A DNA stretch of 22,695 bases. Origin: JBMNCR01 sp049366695. GTDB lineage: Bacteria; Bacillota; Clostridia; Eubacteriales; Alkalibacteraceae. A program made the position numbers and the translations under genes. Below the pieces are notes generated by a model. It was not told the origin of the DNA. It saw only the letters and a program-made list of their open reading frames with translations, and ran no database searches. The DNA lies in the NCBI GenBank assembly GCA_049366695.1, contig JBMNCR010000118.1, positions 1-22,695 on the forward strand. Direction: 5' to 3'. Of the stretch, positions 7,132-15,826 are shown one piece after another (positions within the stretch are counted from its first letter, which is position 1; every line of letters starts with the position of its first letter).

Positions 7132-7782
7132 TTATAAATACACAAAAGGTTTTATACTTAACTTATCTATTATTTCATCAGCTTTTATTAATGTTTTTTG
7201 AATTATACTATTATTTATACCCAAAAGTTGAGGATACAATGCCACTATATAATTAAATAATTTATCATCTTCCATACTAATATTGCCAATAATTTTATTC
7301 TCGATCAGTGTATTTCCTGCTCCTCTTGTTGTAAAAAAATAAACAAGTAGCATTTCATCATCTAGATCTAACTTATAATATTCTGACATACTAAAAAACA
7401 CTTCTTTCCTTTGTGTAAGAATAATATTATCAAACCATGATTCATTATTTACTTCTAAAAAAAGAAGTTTGCTTCTTTCATCACAAAAAGAACATTTGAA
7501 ATGAAATTTCATTCCAACAAACATACTTAGCAATGGATTTTTATTTTTATCAACAATACTATCGCATAATTCATGTGCATTTTCAAAGCAGTTACTATAA
7601 ATCTCCTTTGCTATTTCTTCCTTAGATGCAAAATGATAATATAATGCACCAGAATTCTTTAATTTAACTTCCTTGGCAATCTGTCGTACAGTAGTATTAT
7701 TCAAACCTTCTTTATAAAATAAATTCTTTGAAACCTCAATAATTGAATTTCTTGTTTTTTTACTTTTTATGTATGTCATCAT
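7132..7782 (-). CDS. TetR/AcrR-family transcriptional regulator 2
   Basis: A 216-residue TetR protein. The N-terminal DNA-binding domain reads RNSIIEVSKNLFYKEGLNNT, then VRQIAKEVKLKNSGALYYHF and SKEEIAKEIY. The C-terminal domain is helical and variable, as expected for ligand sensing. Two adjacent ATG codons follow AAAGGG; the second (7779) has slightly better spacing. Unlike the other three regulators it is not divergent from its presumed target but lies upstream on the same strand as URO-D gene 2, separated by a terminator. It probably represses the URO-D operon through the palindrome at 6957-6970, and may also control itself. Confidence 0.9.
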   Translation of the reverse strand: MMTYIKSKKTRNSIIEVSKNLFYKEGLNNTTVRQIAKEVKLKNSGALYYHFASKEEIAKEIYSNCFENAHELCDSIVDKNKNPLLSMFVGMKFHFKCSFCDERSKLLFLEVNNESWFDNIILTQRKEVFFSMSEYYKLDLDDEMLLVYFFTTRGAGNTLIENKIIGNISMEDDKLFNYIVALYPQLLGINNSIIQKTLIKADEIIDKLSIKPFVYL

Positions 7783-8104
7783 TACCCTTTCATTTTAACT
7801 TAATCAAATCTATTTATATTGTATTCAATATATATGAAACAATTACATTTTAGCATAGAAAAAATCTATTCGCAATAAATGTAAATATACTTAGTTTCAA
7901 ATTTATGCATCTATCCCCCAATATTCCATAATACTGTTATTTACAAATTACACCTTGCATTTTTATTTTGTTTGTAATAAAACAAACGTAACCAAACATT
8001 CGGTTGTGTTATTTCTAAATTCATACATAGCTTAAATCTATGTTATGCCATGTATTATAATAAAAAACATACACGTGGTAGTCCTGTTTAAAAATTACAT
8101 ATAA
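7783..8104. other. Intergenic region between tetR-2 and the AraC fragment
   Basis: It is AT-rich and no gene was seen. It contains the tetR-2 upstream region and a short inverted repeat with GTTTG/CAAAC arms near 7969-7987. An AACC...GGTT pair lies near 7990-8004. Neither could be tied to a function. Confidence 0.3.
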
Positions 8105-8375
8105 TCATAATTGATTCATTTTTCTATATTCTGATGGAGAAATATCAAATTTCCCCTTAAATGCCCTGTAAAAATTGGTATAGTCGGTATATCTCACAGC
8201 AAGTGCAATATTGTTAATTGATAAATTTGTTTGGTTAATTAAAGCAATAGCTTTGTTTAGTTTTGTTTCCCTAAGAATATCTGAGAAGTTCATTCCAAAG
8301 TACTTTTTTATAGTTCTTGATAAATGTTCTTCAGCATAATTAAATTCTATAGCAACTTGAGATAGGTGTATCCTG
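8105..8375 (-). pseudogene. AraC-family regulator, C-terminal fragment
   Basis: The frame is open from about 8375 and encodes about 88 residues matching the double helix-turn-helix of AraC proteins. The first part reads IHLSQVAIEFNYAEEHLSRT and IKKYFGMNFSDILRETKLNK. The second HTH is SINNIALAVRYTDYTNFYRA, followed by the signature end FDISPSEYRKM. The N-terminal sensing domain is missing, because the gene is cut at its 5' side where copy B of the mobile-element remnant begins (8384). The ATG at 8293 is internal, so a shorter native protein is unlikely. Confidence 0.8.
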
Positions 8376-8383
8376 TGTATCTT

Positions 8384-8546
8384 GTGGGGACAGTTCTCAA
8401 CTTTATTACAGATTATTTATTCCCACAAATAAAAGGAGGGCTACACTAGTTAATTAGTGCAACAACTCCTTTAAATATTAATTGTTTACTGCCATATTGT
8501 ACTTATCATTTACCTCTATGTTACTAGAAGATATCTTGATGTCAGA
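8384..8546 (-). mobile_element. Remnant of a mobile-element end, copy B
   Basis: Partner of copy A (4902-5062) in the same orientation. It shares the edge TGGGGACAG, the ACTTTATTACAGATTATTTA core, the hairpin with AAAGGAG (8432-8438) and CTCCTTT (8466-8472) arms, and the decayed coding tail NDKYNMAVNN-stop. It interrupts the AraC gene. The two copies are about 80% similar by eye, so they are old insertions or parts of related elements. Confidence 0.5.
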
Positions 8547-8709
8547 TTAAAAAAATATTTTTTTCAATACTTTTTGATGGGGCTTTTTCACGACAGCTCC
8601 TTATTAAACTTACTCAAACAATTATATCCTTTATACTTAGTTTGTAACAATTTTCTGTGGTATAAAATATTCGAGTAAAAATATACAATAAATTTATTTA
8701 AACTAATAA

Positions 8710-10722
8710 TTAGATATTTCTAGCAACTTCATATGCATCCCAAACTGCATACATAATATTATGAACTTCTTTAGAATCGCCTAGATTAAATACGTCTTTA
8801 TCTATCATTTTAATACTCTCATATAGATTGTTTTCACGTCTATATCCAACTGCAGTAATAATTGTATCTGCCTTGATTTCTGATTTAGTCCCGTCTTTTG
8901 CTTGAATCTTAAGTCCATTTTCTGTAACTTCTTCTGCTTTAGTTTCAGTAAGAATTTCAACTTTATTAAATTTCAACAAATCTTTAAGCATGTCATAATT
9001 TGCCGTACACAAATTATGTTCTCCACCCAATATTTGATTAGTCATTTCAACAATAGTAACTTTTTTACCCATTTGAGCAAGCCATAATCCTAATTCTCCA
9101 CCAACTAAACCAGCACCAATGATGGCAATATTTTCTCCCGCTTTTTCCATTTCTAATGATACTTCTACAGCATTACATACTGTATTTTTCTCGCTGCCTG
9201 GTAGTTTTATATTTATTGGATTTGCTCCGGTAGCAACTATTACTGTATCATAATCAGATAGTGTAATCATCTCTTTTGTAACTGTGGCATTCATACGTAC
9301 ATCTACATTTAAATCTACCATTTCTCTTTCATACCATTCTATAAGCTTGTGATCATTCCTTTTAAATGGTGGCATTCCACCTGGAATTAAAGAACCACCA
9401 AGTTTTGATGATTTTTCGAATAATGTAACAATATGTCCTCTTAGCGTTAACACTCTAGCTGCCTCTAATCCTGCAACTCCACCACCAACAATCATTACTT
9501 TTTTAGGTGAATCTGTCTTTTTTAATGCGAATGAAGCTTCTCGTCCAGCACTCGGATTTACAGCACAGGAAGTAGGCAATCCTTGTTTTACTCGACCCAT
9601 GCAACCATCATGACAAGACAGACATGGTCTTACCTTTTCTTTTTGATTTTTTCTGATTTTATTTACTAGATCAGGATCAGATAATAAAGGACGCCCTAGT
9701 CCAATCATATCAGCCGATCCATTCTCAAGAGCATTTAGTGCAAGATCAGGATTATCCATTCTTCCAGCTACTAATACTGGAACATCTACTACATCCTTAA
9801 CCGCTTTTGCATATGGTAAGTACATTCCATCTTCAAAATACATTGGTGGGTGATTCCAATACCATGAATCATAAGTACCAGCATCTACATCAAGAGCATC
9901 ATACCCAGCATCAACTAAATATTTTGCTGCCCTTATACCTTCTTCTAAATCTCTTCCTTTTTCTTGAAACTCTTCACCTGGAAGTCCACCTTGTCCTAAT
10001 TCTTTAATAAAACTTTTTGCTGAATAACGAAGAGCGACTGGATAATCTTGTCCACAAACCTTTTTAATTCCTTGAACGATTTCTACAGCCATTCTATATC
10101 TGTTTTCAAAACTTCCACCATATTCATCTGTTCTTTTATTAAATATATCCATGGTAAATTGGTCTAAAAGATACCCTTCATGGACAGCGTGGATTTCAAC
10201 TCCATCAAAACCGCAACCTTTTGCTAAAGCTGCTGCTTTTACAGTAGCTTTTACTAGTCCATGAATTTCATCAATTGTAAGCTCTCTATGCATAATCGAA
10301 GGATCCCACTTATTTTCTATTTCTGAAGGTGCAACTGCACCTGCTCCCCCAGCTATGGCTACCGCCATCATAACCCTTCCCATTCCTACGCCTAGCTGAA
10401 GAAATATTTTAGAACCATAGGCATGTACTCTCTCTGTTAATACTTTAGCACTTTGAATATATGCACAAAGGTTACTCCCAACAACGGGAGACGCATTTGG
10501 TAAAAAACCCTCTATAACATTTTCTACTTTATTGATACTTGTAATTATTAAACCCGTACCACCTTTTGCTCTTTCAACATAATAATCGATGGCTTTCTCT
10601 GTGTACGCGTTTGACTCATCAACCATCCCAGTTGCCGCCATTGGAGCCATAAAATACTTATTTTTAATCTCTAATTTTCCTATTTTTACAGGATCGAAAA
10701 GTACTGAATAATCATTTAACAT
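8710..10722 (-). CDS. NADH:flavin oxidoreductase (old yellow enzyme / BaiCD / 2,4-dienoyl-CoA reductase type)
   Basis: The protein has 670 residues from the ATG at 10722, which has GGGGGAA seven bases before it. An upstream in-frame extension to 10776 has no such site. An N-terminal FMN-binding TIM barrel (about 1-350) carries IHAVHEGYLLDQF, the active-site region of BaiCD-like enzymes. A [4Fe-4S] motif follows, with Cys367, 370, 374 and 386 (CLSCHDGCMGRVK...C). The FAD/NAD domain has IVGGGVAGLEAARVL (about 411-425) and IIGAGLVGGELGLWLA (about 534-549). Such enzymes reduce enoyl or enone C=C bonds with NAD(P)H through Fe-S, FAD and FMN in the cytoplasm. BaiCD acts on bile-acid enones and FadH on dienoyl-CoA; the substrate here is not known. 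It is divergent from tetR-3, its likely regulator. Confidence 0.85.
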   Translation of the reverse strand: MLNDYSVLFDPVKIGKLEIKNKYFMAPMAATGMVDESNAYTEKAIDYYVERAKGGTGLIITSINKVENVIEGFLPNASPVVGSNLCAYIQSAKVLTERVHAYGSKIFLQLGVGMGRVMMAVAIAGGAGAVAPSEIENKWDPSIMHRELTIDEIHGLVKATVKAAALAKGCGFDGVEIHAVHEGYLLDQFTMDIFNKRTDEYGGSFENRYRMAVEIVQGIKKVCGQDYPVALRYSAKSFIKELGQGGLPGEEFQEKGRDLEEGIRAAKYLVDAGYDALDVDAGTYDSWYWNHPPMYFEDGMYLPYAKAVKDVVDVPVLVAGRMDNPDLALNALENGSADMIGLGRPLLSDPDLVNKIRKNQKEKVRPCLSCHDGCMGRVKQGLPTSCAVNPSAGREASFALKKTDSPKKVMIVGGGVAGLEAARVLTLRGHIVTLFEKSSKLGGSLIPGGMPPFKRNDHKLIEWYEREMVDLNVDVRMNATVTKEMITLSDYDTVIVATGANPINIKLPGSEKNTVCNAVEVSLEMEKAGENIAIIGAGLVGGELGLWLAQMGKKVTIVEMTNQILGGEHNLCTANYDMLKDLLKFNKVEILTETKAEEVTENGLKIQAKDGTKSEIKADTIITAVGYRRENNLYESIKMIDKDVFNLGDSKEVHNIMYAVWDAYEVARNI

Positions 10723-10750
10723 AAATATTCCCCCTATTTTTATTTTTGCA

Positions 10751-10786
10751 GCGGCATTCTGCATAGTCTTGTTCACCGAATGCCGC
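10751..10786 (-). promoter_or_regulatory. Hairpin at the predicted 5' end of the oxidoreductase mRNA
   Basis: Perfect 9-bp arms GCGGCATTC and GAATGCCGC (10751-10759 and 10778-10786). The promoter predicts transcription starting at about 10787, so the transcript would open with this stem. It is GC-rich compared with its surroundings. It could stabilise the mRNA, act as an attenuator, or be a protein site in the DNA. Confidence 0.45.
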
Positions 10787-10793
10787 TTTGTTA

Positions 10794-10822
10794 AATATAA
10801 CAGGTTGCTATATTATTGTCAA
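10794..10822 (-). promoter_or_regulatory. Promoter of the flavin oxidoreductase gene
   Basis: -35 TTGACA (10817-10822), a 17-bp spacer and -10 TATATT (10794-10799) on the minus strand: close to consensus for the housekeeping sigma factor. Confidence 0.65.
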
Positions 10823-10844
10823 TCATTTTTTTGTTATATTGCTT

Positions 10845-10875
10845 TTAATCTTATTGGTTGATAGAATAAGATTAA
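10845..10875. promoter_or_regulatory. 31-bp inverted repeat, probable TetR-3 operator
   Basis: Perfect 11-bp arms TTAATCTTATT (10845-10855) and AATAAGATTAA (10865-10875) with a 9-bp spacer. It lies between the oxidoreductase promoter and tetR-3. Size and symmetry suit a TetR dimer or pair of dimers. Confidence 0.55.
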
Positions 10876-10930
10876 TTTACAGGGTATAAACACGTAATTT
10901 AATAAATAATATAAAATCAAGAGGGAATTT

Positions 10931-11524
10931 ATGTTAACAAAAAGACAAAAACAAGCCATTGCAACCAAACATAAAATTATTGTATTTGCCATGGAATTAT
11001 TAAAGACTAAGAACTATGATCAAGTTACTATAAAAGAAATATGTGATAGTGCCTCTGTTTCTGTTGGTGCATTCTATCATCATTTCCAATCAAAAGATGA
11101 TATTATAGATGAAGCATTTAAAACCTTTGATATTGAATTACAAGAATTTATGGATACTCATACAATCGATTCCTGTACTTCTGCCATTAAACTTTTCATA
11201 GAACAATATTTAAAAATTACTAATGAATCTGGTTCAAGCGTAATTTCTTCAATTTTCAGACTACAAATGAGTAGCGATGAAAAATACGTTATAGATAATA
11301 ATAGATATTTTTATAATAAATTAAATCAAATTATTAAAGATGGAATTGAGAATGGGGAATTTAAAAGTTATTTAAATTCAGAAGATATTTGTGATTGGAT
11401 TTTCAGAACTTCAAGGGGTGTAATTATTGATTGGTGCCTTCATGATGCTAGTTATGATCTGGTTACTCGCGGTTGTACCGATGTTGAATTGGTTATAAAC
11501 TCATTACTTAATATTAAGAAATAA
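10931..11524 (+). CDS. TetR/AcrR-family transcriptional regulator 3
   Basis: A 197-residue TetR protein. The DNA-binding domain contains LLKTKNYDQVTIKEICDSAS followed by VSVGAFYHHFQSKDDIIDEA, a very typical TetR signature. The C-terminal domain looks like those of the TetR group with a TetR_C (DUF-type) helical core and is shorter than the URO-D-linked regulators here. A GAGGG ribosome binding site precedes the ATG. It is divergent from the flavin oxidoreductase gene, with an 11-bp-arm palindrome in the spacer, so repression of that gene is the natural inference. The ligand is unknown, perhaps the enzyme's substrate. Confidence 0.9.
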   Translation: MLTKRQKQAIATKHKIIVFAMELLKTKNYDQVTIKEICDSASVSVGAFYHHFQSKDDIIDEAFKTFDIELQEFMDTHTIDSCTSAIKLFIEQYLKITNESGSSVISSIFRLQMSSDEKYVIDNNRYFYNKLNQIIKDGIENGEFKSYLNSEDICDWIFRTSRGVIIDWCLHDASYDLVTRGCTDVELVINSLLNIKK

Positions 11525-11845
11525 AATGTAGTTGATTAACAATTACAGGAGATATAATAAATTCACAAGTTCTTCTGACGTCTAGGTAACTATTATTGTG
11601 CCTATAGTGTTAACGGATCTTGATGTGTTTAGCTTCACTTACATAAAATCTATCGTAGGGAGAGTTTTCAACTTTGTGCTTTTATCTACCAATATTCCAT
11701 TTTTAGGTGGTAATTTTTATACCTCGTATAGCCAGACGGCGAAATCAAGAATCTGCATACCTACTATTTTTCGTCTTATGCATCAATATTAGTCTGCTCA
11801 TAATGAACAGATATTTATTAATATTAAAAATGTGAAAATTGGCTC
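11525..11845. other. Intergenic region, nothing recognised
   Basis: A 64-codon open frame exists at 11598-11792 on the plus strand, but it has no ribosome binding site and no family resemblance. Both strands were read without finding a recognisable gene. It may be decayed sequence. Confidence 0.4.
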
Positions 11846-12372
11846 TTAGAATCTACCAGCTCCACCGCCGCCAGCAGAAAACCCTCCAGTCGAAGAACTT
11901 CCTGTCGACTCCATAGCATTGGTCATACTTCTATCAAAAGCGTTGTTATTTCCACTACTTAAAATAACATACCAATAAATCCAACTATTGTTGAAATAAA
12001 AACTATTTGAATTATCCTTTCTGTCAAATTTCAATTCATCTGCTATTTTCACTTCAACACCCAGACTTAGTGCATATATCAAAGTACTATCGTAAGAATA
12101 TTTGCTGAAACCCTGGATAATTGAATAGTTTTTATATTCTTGTACAGTTTTCTTAAAACCAATCCACTTTCTTAGTGGTCATGACCGTAGTCAGTTCTTC
12201 TATTGTATAAATCAGACCCATAAATTAGCAGTAGAATAGCAACTGTTAAACTCGCTACTCCCACGACTTTACCGTATATCATAGTAACAAAACTTTAGAT
12301 TAATACAATCACAGATAATATTTCCAACCCAGTTGTAAGCTTCCCCTTTATTTTATCATAATACCCCATAGC
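11846..12372 (-). pseudogene. DUF2207-type membrane protein, C-terminal remnant
   Basis: On the minus strand one frame gives a membrane segment (YGKVVGVASLTVAILLLIYG) preceded by a TAA interrupting LEILSVIVLI. A frameshift near 12180 leads to RKWIGFKKTVQEYKNYSII, then YDSTLIYALSLGVEVKIAD. The Gly/Ser-rich tail GFSAGGGGAGRF ends the protein. This order (TM pair, W-x-x-F-K region, YA-x-x-LGV, glycine-rich end) is that of the C-terminal part of DUF2207 proteins, which are extracytoplasmic membrane proteins of unknown role. The N-terminal extracellular domain is missing and there are at least two lesions. The ATG at 12082 is internal. Confidence 0.65.
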
Positions 12373-12600
12373 AATGCTATCTTCTTTGATTTTCTTGTTC
12401 CAATTCTGTATTTACCGAAACTTCTTGATCTATGAGAACTTTTTTTTAATATAATGCCAAAATTTTTAAGATAAATTTTCCTAGATTATCCATACATATA
12501 ATAATTTATTTCCCATATTATGTATTTTATAATTTCTAATTTATATTTTTCCCATTTTAATGCAAAAAACATGTTTGAACTATCATAAATATGGTGATTA

Positions 12601-12645
12601 TTGTATAATAAGGTTATTGTATGTATTATTACATTATTAAGGAGG
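12601..12645 (+). promoter_or_regulatory. Candidate promoter and strong RBS of the bL25 gene
   Basis: -35 TTGTAT (12601-12606), a 17-bp spacer and extended -10 TGTATTAT (TATTAT at 12624-12629). A strong AAGGAGG at 12639-12645 follows, seven bases before the ATG. Confidence 0.4.
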
Positions 12646-12652
12646 TTAAGTA

Positions 12653-13255
12653 ATGGAAACGATTTTTGTAGAGAAAAGAATAAAAACAAGTACTAATGCG
12701 AACAAAAGATTGAGAAAAGCTGGTTATATCCCTGCTACTGTTTATGGAAAAGCTGTAGATGCAATGACAATATCCATCAATTCCAATGATTTTCAAAAGC
12801 TACTATTAAAAACAGGTATCAATGCTATATTCAATTTAGAGATACCCAATGAAAAACCCGTTACTGCTATCATAAAAGAGATGCAAAATTCAGATATCAA
12901 AAGAAATATATTACATGTTGATTTCCAACAAGTGTCACTTTCAGAAAAAATTCATACAGATGTGGGGATCAAAATAATAGGTACAGAAGCCTTGGATTCT
13001 AATACGATTGTCGTTCGTCAATCAGAGTTCATAACCATCAAAGGTCTTCCACAAGATACTCCGGATATCATTGAGATCGACGTATCAGGATTGCACATAG
13101 GAGATTCTTTGAAAATAAAAGATATCAAACTACCAGAAGGTATTACCACTGAAAATGACTTAGAGCAAGTAATCATTACCATAATAGAGACAAAACTTCA
13201 TGAAGCAGAAGATGAAACCGAAGACGATAATGTAGAAAGCTTAGAGTATAGTTAA
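12653..13255 (+). CDS. rplY: 50S ribosomal protein bL25 (Ctc/TL5 type)
   Basis: A 200-residue protein with the two-domain bL25/Ctc structure. The N-terminal 5S-rRNA-binding domain contains RLRKAGYIPATVYGK and RNILHVDFQQVS. The C-terminal Ctc domain contains EFITIKGLPQDTPDIIEIDV, then SGLHIGDSLKIKDIKLPEGI. The tail is acidic, as usual. It binds 5S rRNA in the large ribosomal subunit. In Bacillus, Ctc is linked to general stress; that is family knowledge and not shown here. It stands alone with its own RBS and terminator; the commonly neighbouring pth gene is not present. It is the one conserved core gene in the window. Confidence 0.93.
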   Translation: METIFVEKRIKTSTNANKRLRKAGYIPATVYGKAVDAMTISINSNDFQKLLLKTGINAIFNLEIPNEKPVTAIIKEMQNSDIKRNILHVDFQQVSLSEKIHTDVGIKIIGTEALDSNTIVVRQSEFITIKGLPQDTPDIIEIDVSGLHIGDSLKIKDIKLPEGITTENDLEQVIITIIETKLHEAEDETEDDNVESLEYS

Positions 13256-13290
13256 TTATTGGTCTTTGAAAAAGATTCGATGAATTTTAT

Positions 13291-13325
13291 TCTCTCTAGA
13301 TTGATTCTAGGGAGATTTATTATAT
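13291..13325 (+). terminator. Terminator of the bL25 gene
   Basis: TCTCTCTAG (13291-13299) pairs with CTAGGGAGA (13308-13316) with one G-U pair, followed by a T-rich stretch. It lies about 35 bases after the stop. Confidence 0.6.
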
Positions 13326-13405
13326 TGTTTATCTTAATAACTACACGATTATTTCTATTATAAGAGATCTCTATGTTTCTCTATTTAGCTTATTCTACAG
13401 CAAAA

Positions 13406-13437
13406 AGGTAATCGAATTTTATTTGTTTCGATTACCT
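13406..13437. terminator. Perfect hairpin between bL25 and the phosphoesterase cassette
   Basis: Arms AGGTAATCGAA (13406-13416) and TTCGATTACCT (13427-13437). A-run on the left and TCTT on the right suggest a bidirectional terminator for the two converging transcription units. Confidence 0.55.
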
Positions 13438-13489
13438 CTTGTTATCAATTAAATAAACATTTGTATTGCGTAATTTTTCATCCTTTTCA

Positions 13490-13816
13490 CTAAATAGCAC
13501 TAATAGCTGCAAAAGAATTACCGGGCAATGACTCGATATTGTCAAAAATCTTTTTCACATCGCCGACTTTCATCATTACTCCCATTGAAGGCTTTTTACT
13601 CCTTAGTTCTTTTTCTTTCATCTCTGTAATAGCGTTACGCATTATTTTAGTCGTCTCGCAATTACTTAAATTTCTAATCTCAAATTCAACCAATTTAGAA
13701 TTAATTCTAATTCTGTTTACAAGAATCAAATCATCATTATTCATCTTTGAAATTTCCACAGGAGGTATTTTTTTCACAACAATATTTGCTCCTTCTTCTA
13801 AATTTAACTTACTCAT
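13490..13816 (-). CDS. Conserved-looking 108-aa protein of unknown function, partner of the phosphoesterase
   Basis: The start at 13816 is chosen because GGAGG lies seven bases upstream; the ATG at 13831 overlaps that site and is unlikely. The protein begins MSKLNLEEGANIVVKKIPPV. Its central part is beta-rich (DDLILVNRIRINSKLVEFEI), followed by a charged helix (IMRNAITEMKEKELRSKK) and a C-terminal LPGNSFAAISAI. There is no signal peptide or membrane segment, and I do not recognise a family. It begins 23 bases after the phosphoesterase stop, so the two are almost certainly co-transcribed. An antitoxin, immunity or specificity subunit would fit the layout, but this is inference. Confidence 0.7.
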   Translation of the reverse strand: MSKLNLEEGANIVVKKIPPVEISKMNNDDLILVNRIRINSKLVEFEIRNLSNCETTKIMRNAITEMKEKELRSKKPSMGVMMKVGDVKKIFDNIESLPGNSFAAISAI

Positions 13817-13839
13817 ATTATATTCCTCCATTATTAATA

Positions 13840-15726
13840 TTATACTTTATCTATCGTTTCTCTATTTTTTATATTACTTATATGTTTTAATAAAACCTTT
13901 GTATCAATATTAAATACTCGTATATAGTTATCAATCACATTACTAATCTGTTGATTAATCTTTAAATAATCAAGTACGTATAATATCATTGAGTCAGACG
14001 ATTCACTACCATTATATTTAATTGAGAACCCAAACGTTAAAATTGGTCTACTTTCATTTTTGTAACGATTATCTTCATATATCCTTTTATCAATACAGCA
14101 ATTATTAAAACGTGGAATAATAGTAATAAAATCATTCCATTCAGTTTTTATTTTATTATATTTGATATTTGCTGAGTATACTAAAGGAATGTCATTTTCA
14201 AATGCCTGCTTAATTAGCCCGCCCCATTTAATTGATTGCATTCTCTTGTTTCGTAAATTCTTATCTAAATTATTGTGTTGACATAACATTAAGAAATTAT
14301 CTTTACTAATATTATACCATCTAAAGTGAGCTCGTAAAAAAACATTATCAGAAAAATATATTTTAAATGCATCTATAAAACTCGAACAAATCTCTTGTAA
14401 AAATGCCATAAAGTTTAAAAATACAATATCAATATTTAAACTCTTCTCTATTTCTTTTGTTAATTTAGTATCTATATTCATAAAATCATCGATCTGGTCT
14501 CTAAGTACTTTGTCATCAGGCAATGTATCTAAAAAATCTTTTTTATACATACCCATTATATTGTATATTTCTTCATTAAATTTAGATATTCCTTCTGACA
14601 CATTAAAAATATATTTTAAAATTTCATTATCGATATATATACTTTTTGATTCCAACGGATTAGGAGAACTTAAATGAAGAAATGGTTGGCTTTCTCTTAT
14701 TCTTAATGGATAACTCAATTTTTTGTTATATTTTTCTTCTTTCCCAATATACGCTGAGTAATCATAATCAAACTTTAGGTCTGATTTACTTCTTCGCATA
14801 ATTATATCACATGAATTGTGTTTCGTATTTATAGTGTAAATAGAATACCTATGTTGCTCTTTAGAATCATTTGGTTCATTAATACCCCAACCAATACCAG
14901 TAACAAGAGTCATAATAGAATGATTATGATTAAAGTAATTAATGATTTCACGATCATGAACATGACCGCACATTAATATATCTACATCTAAATAATCATC
15001 GTCAAGAATATATTGCATAAAGATATCCTCCTCGTCTGGTTTCAGCCATTTAAGAGGATGATGTGATATAGCTATCGTAAGTTTTAACGGTTTTTTTTCA
15101 TTTTTAAACTTGTTTTTCAAATCTTGATATTCATTTTTTAATAATTGTCTTTGATACTCACCTATCCGCAAATTCCTTATATCTTTGTTTGAATAAGAAC
15201 ACCAAGCAGTATCAATTCTTATAAAACAAATGTTGTTTCCTTTAATATCTACAACCTCTACTCCAAATGTATTATCCACAGTCTTATCTAATTCAAAAAT
15301 TTCATATATCTTATTAATAATCTCTATAAATGAATTATATGTCTCTCTATGTAAACTCCACTCTGTTTGAGCGCCTATTGATTCAGTATTAATATCCTCT
15401 AATGAATGTGCTATAGATAGAATTCTACTCAATTCAGTCCTTTGCCTATCATGATTTCCTGGTACTATCTGAATATCATATATTCTATCTTTTATAAATT
15501 TACTTAATTTCTTGAAAAACAGTAATACTGTTTCTTTATTAGTAGAATACTCTGCTTTGTCAATGATATCGCCTGAGATAACTAAAATTATTGCTTGATA
15601 ATCTTTAGTTTGCTCTTTTATATCTTGAATTAAATTTTCTAAAGCCATCGAATAATAGTTCTCGTTAGTACCATTGTTTTTTATATGTAAGTCTGATAAA
15701 TGCAAAACATAAAACTCATTATCCAT
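13840..15726 (-). CDS. Calcineurin-like metallophosphoesterase with large C-terminal domain
   Basis: A 628-residue protein. Residues 1-320 hold all five motifs of the family: SDLH (Asp12, His14), SGD (Asp53), GNHD (Asn91-His92), SHHP (His222-223) and CGHVHD (His255, His257). A dinuclear metal site should therefore be intact. Substrates of this superfamily include phosphodiesters, nucleic acids and proteins. Residues about 330-628 form an extension with FLRAHFRWYNISKDNF, IKWGGLIKQAFENDIPLVYS, WNDFITIIPRF and RPILTFGFSIKYNGSE. These segments look like a mixed alpha/beta, possibly GAF-like, sensing domain. A GGAGA site precedes the ATG. It forms a two-gene unit with the 108-residue gene downstream. 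Island context suggests a defence or signalling role, unproven. Confidence 0.8.
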   Translation of the reverse strand: MDNEFYVLHLSDLHIKNNGTNENYYSMALENLIQDIKEQTKDYQAIILVISGDIIDKAEYSTNKETVLLFFKKLSKFIKDRIYDIQIVPGNHDRQRTELSRILSIAHSLEDINTESIGAQTEWSLHRETYNSFIEIINKIYEIFELDKTVDNTFGVEVVDIKGNNICFIRIDTAWCSYSNKDIRNLRIGEYQRQLLKNEYQDLKNKFKNEKKPLKLTIAISHHPLKWLKPDEEDIFMQYILDDDYLDVDILMCGHVHDREIINYFNHNHSIMTLVTGIGWGINEPNDSKEQHRYSIYTINTKHNSCDIIMRRSKSDLKFDYDYSAYIGKEEKYNKKLSYPLRIRESQPFLHLSSPNPLESKSIYIDNEILKYIFNVSEGISKFNEEIYNIMGMYKKDFLDTLPDDKVLRDQIDDFMNIDTKLTKEIEKSLNIDIVFLNFMAFLQEICSSFIDAFKIYFSDNVFLRAHFRWYNISKDNFLMLCQHNNLDKNLRNKRMQSIKWGGLIKQAFENDIPLVYSANIKYNKIKTEWNDFITIIPRFNNCCIDKRIYEDNRYKNESRPILTFGFSIKYNGSESSDSMILYVLDYLKINQQISNVIDNYIRVFNIDTKVLLKHISNIKNRETIDKV

Positions 15727-15826
15727 CTTGTTATCTCCAAATTTTTATTTATTCAAATAGTTATTAAGAGCAATACAATCTCGATAGAATCCATTATTTG
15801 ATTAAATATTATTATACATTTTTATT

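Noticed and set aside
11598..11792. 64-codon plus-strand open frame
   Set aside because: No ribosome binding site, no recognisable family, and low-complexity composition like other chance frames nearby.
12486..12689. Minus-strand open frame before bL25
   Set aside because: It overlaps the bL25 promoter, RBS and start codons and has no RBS of its own.
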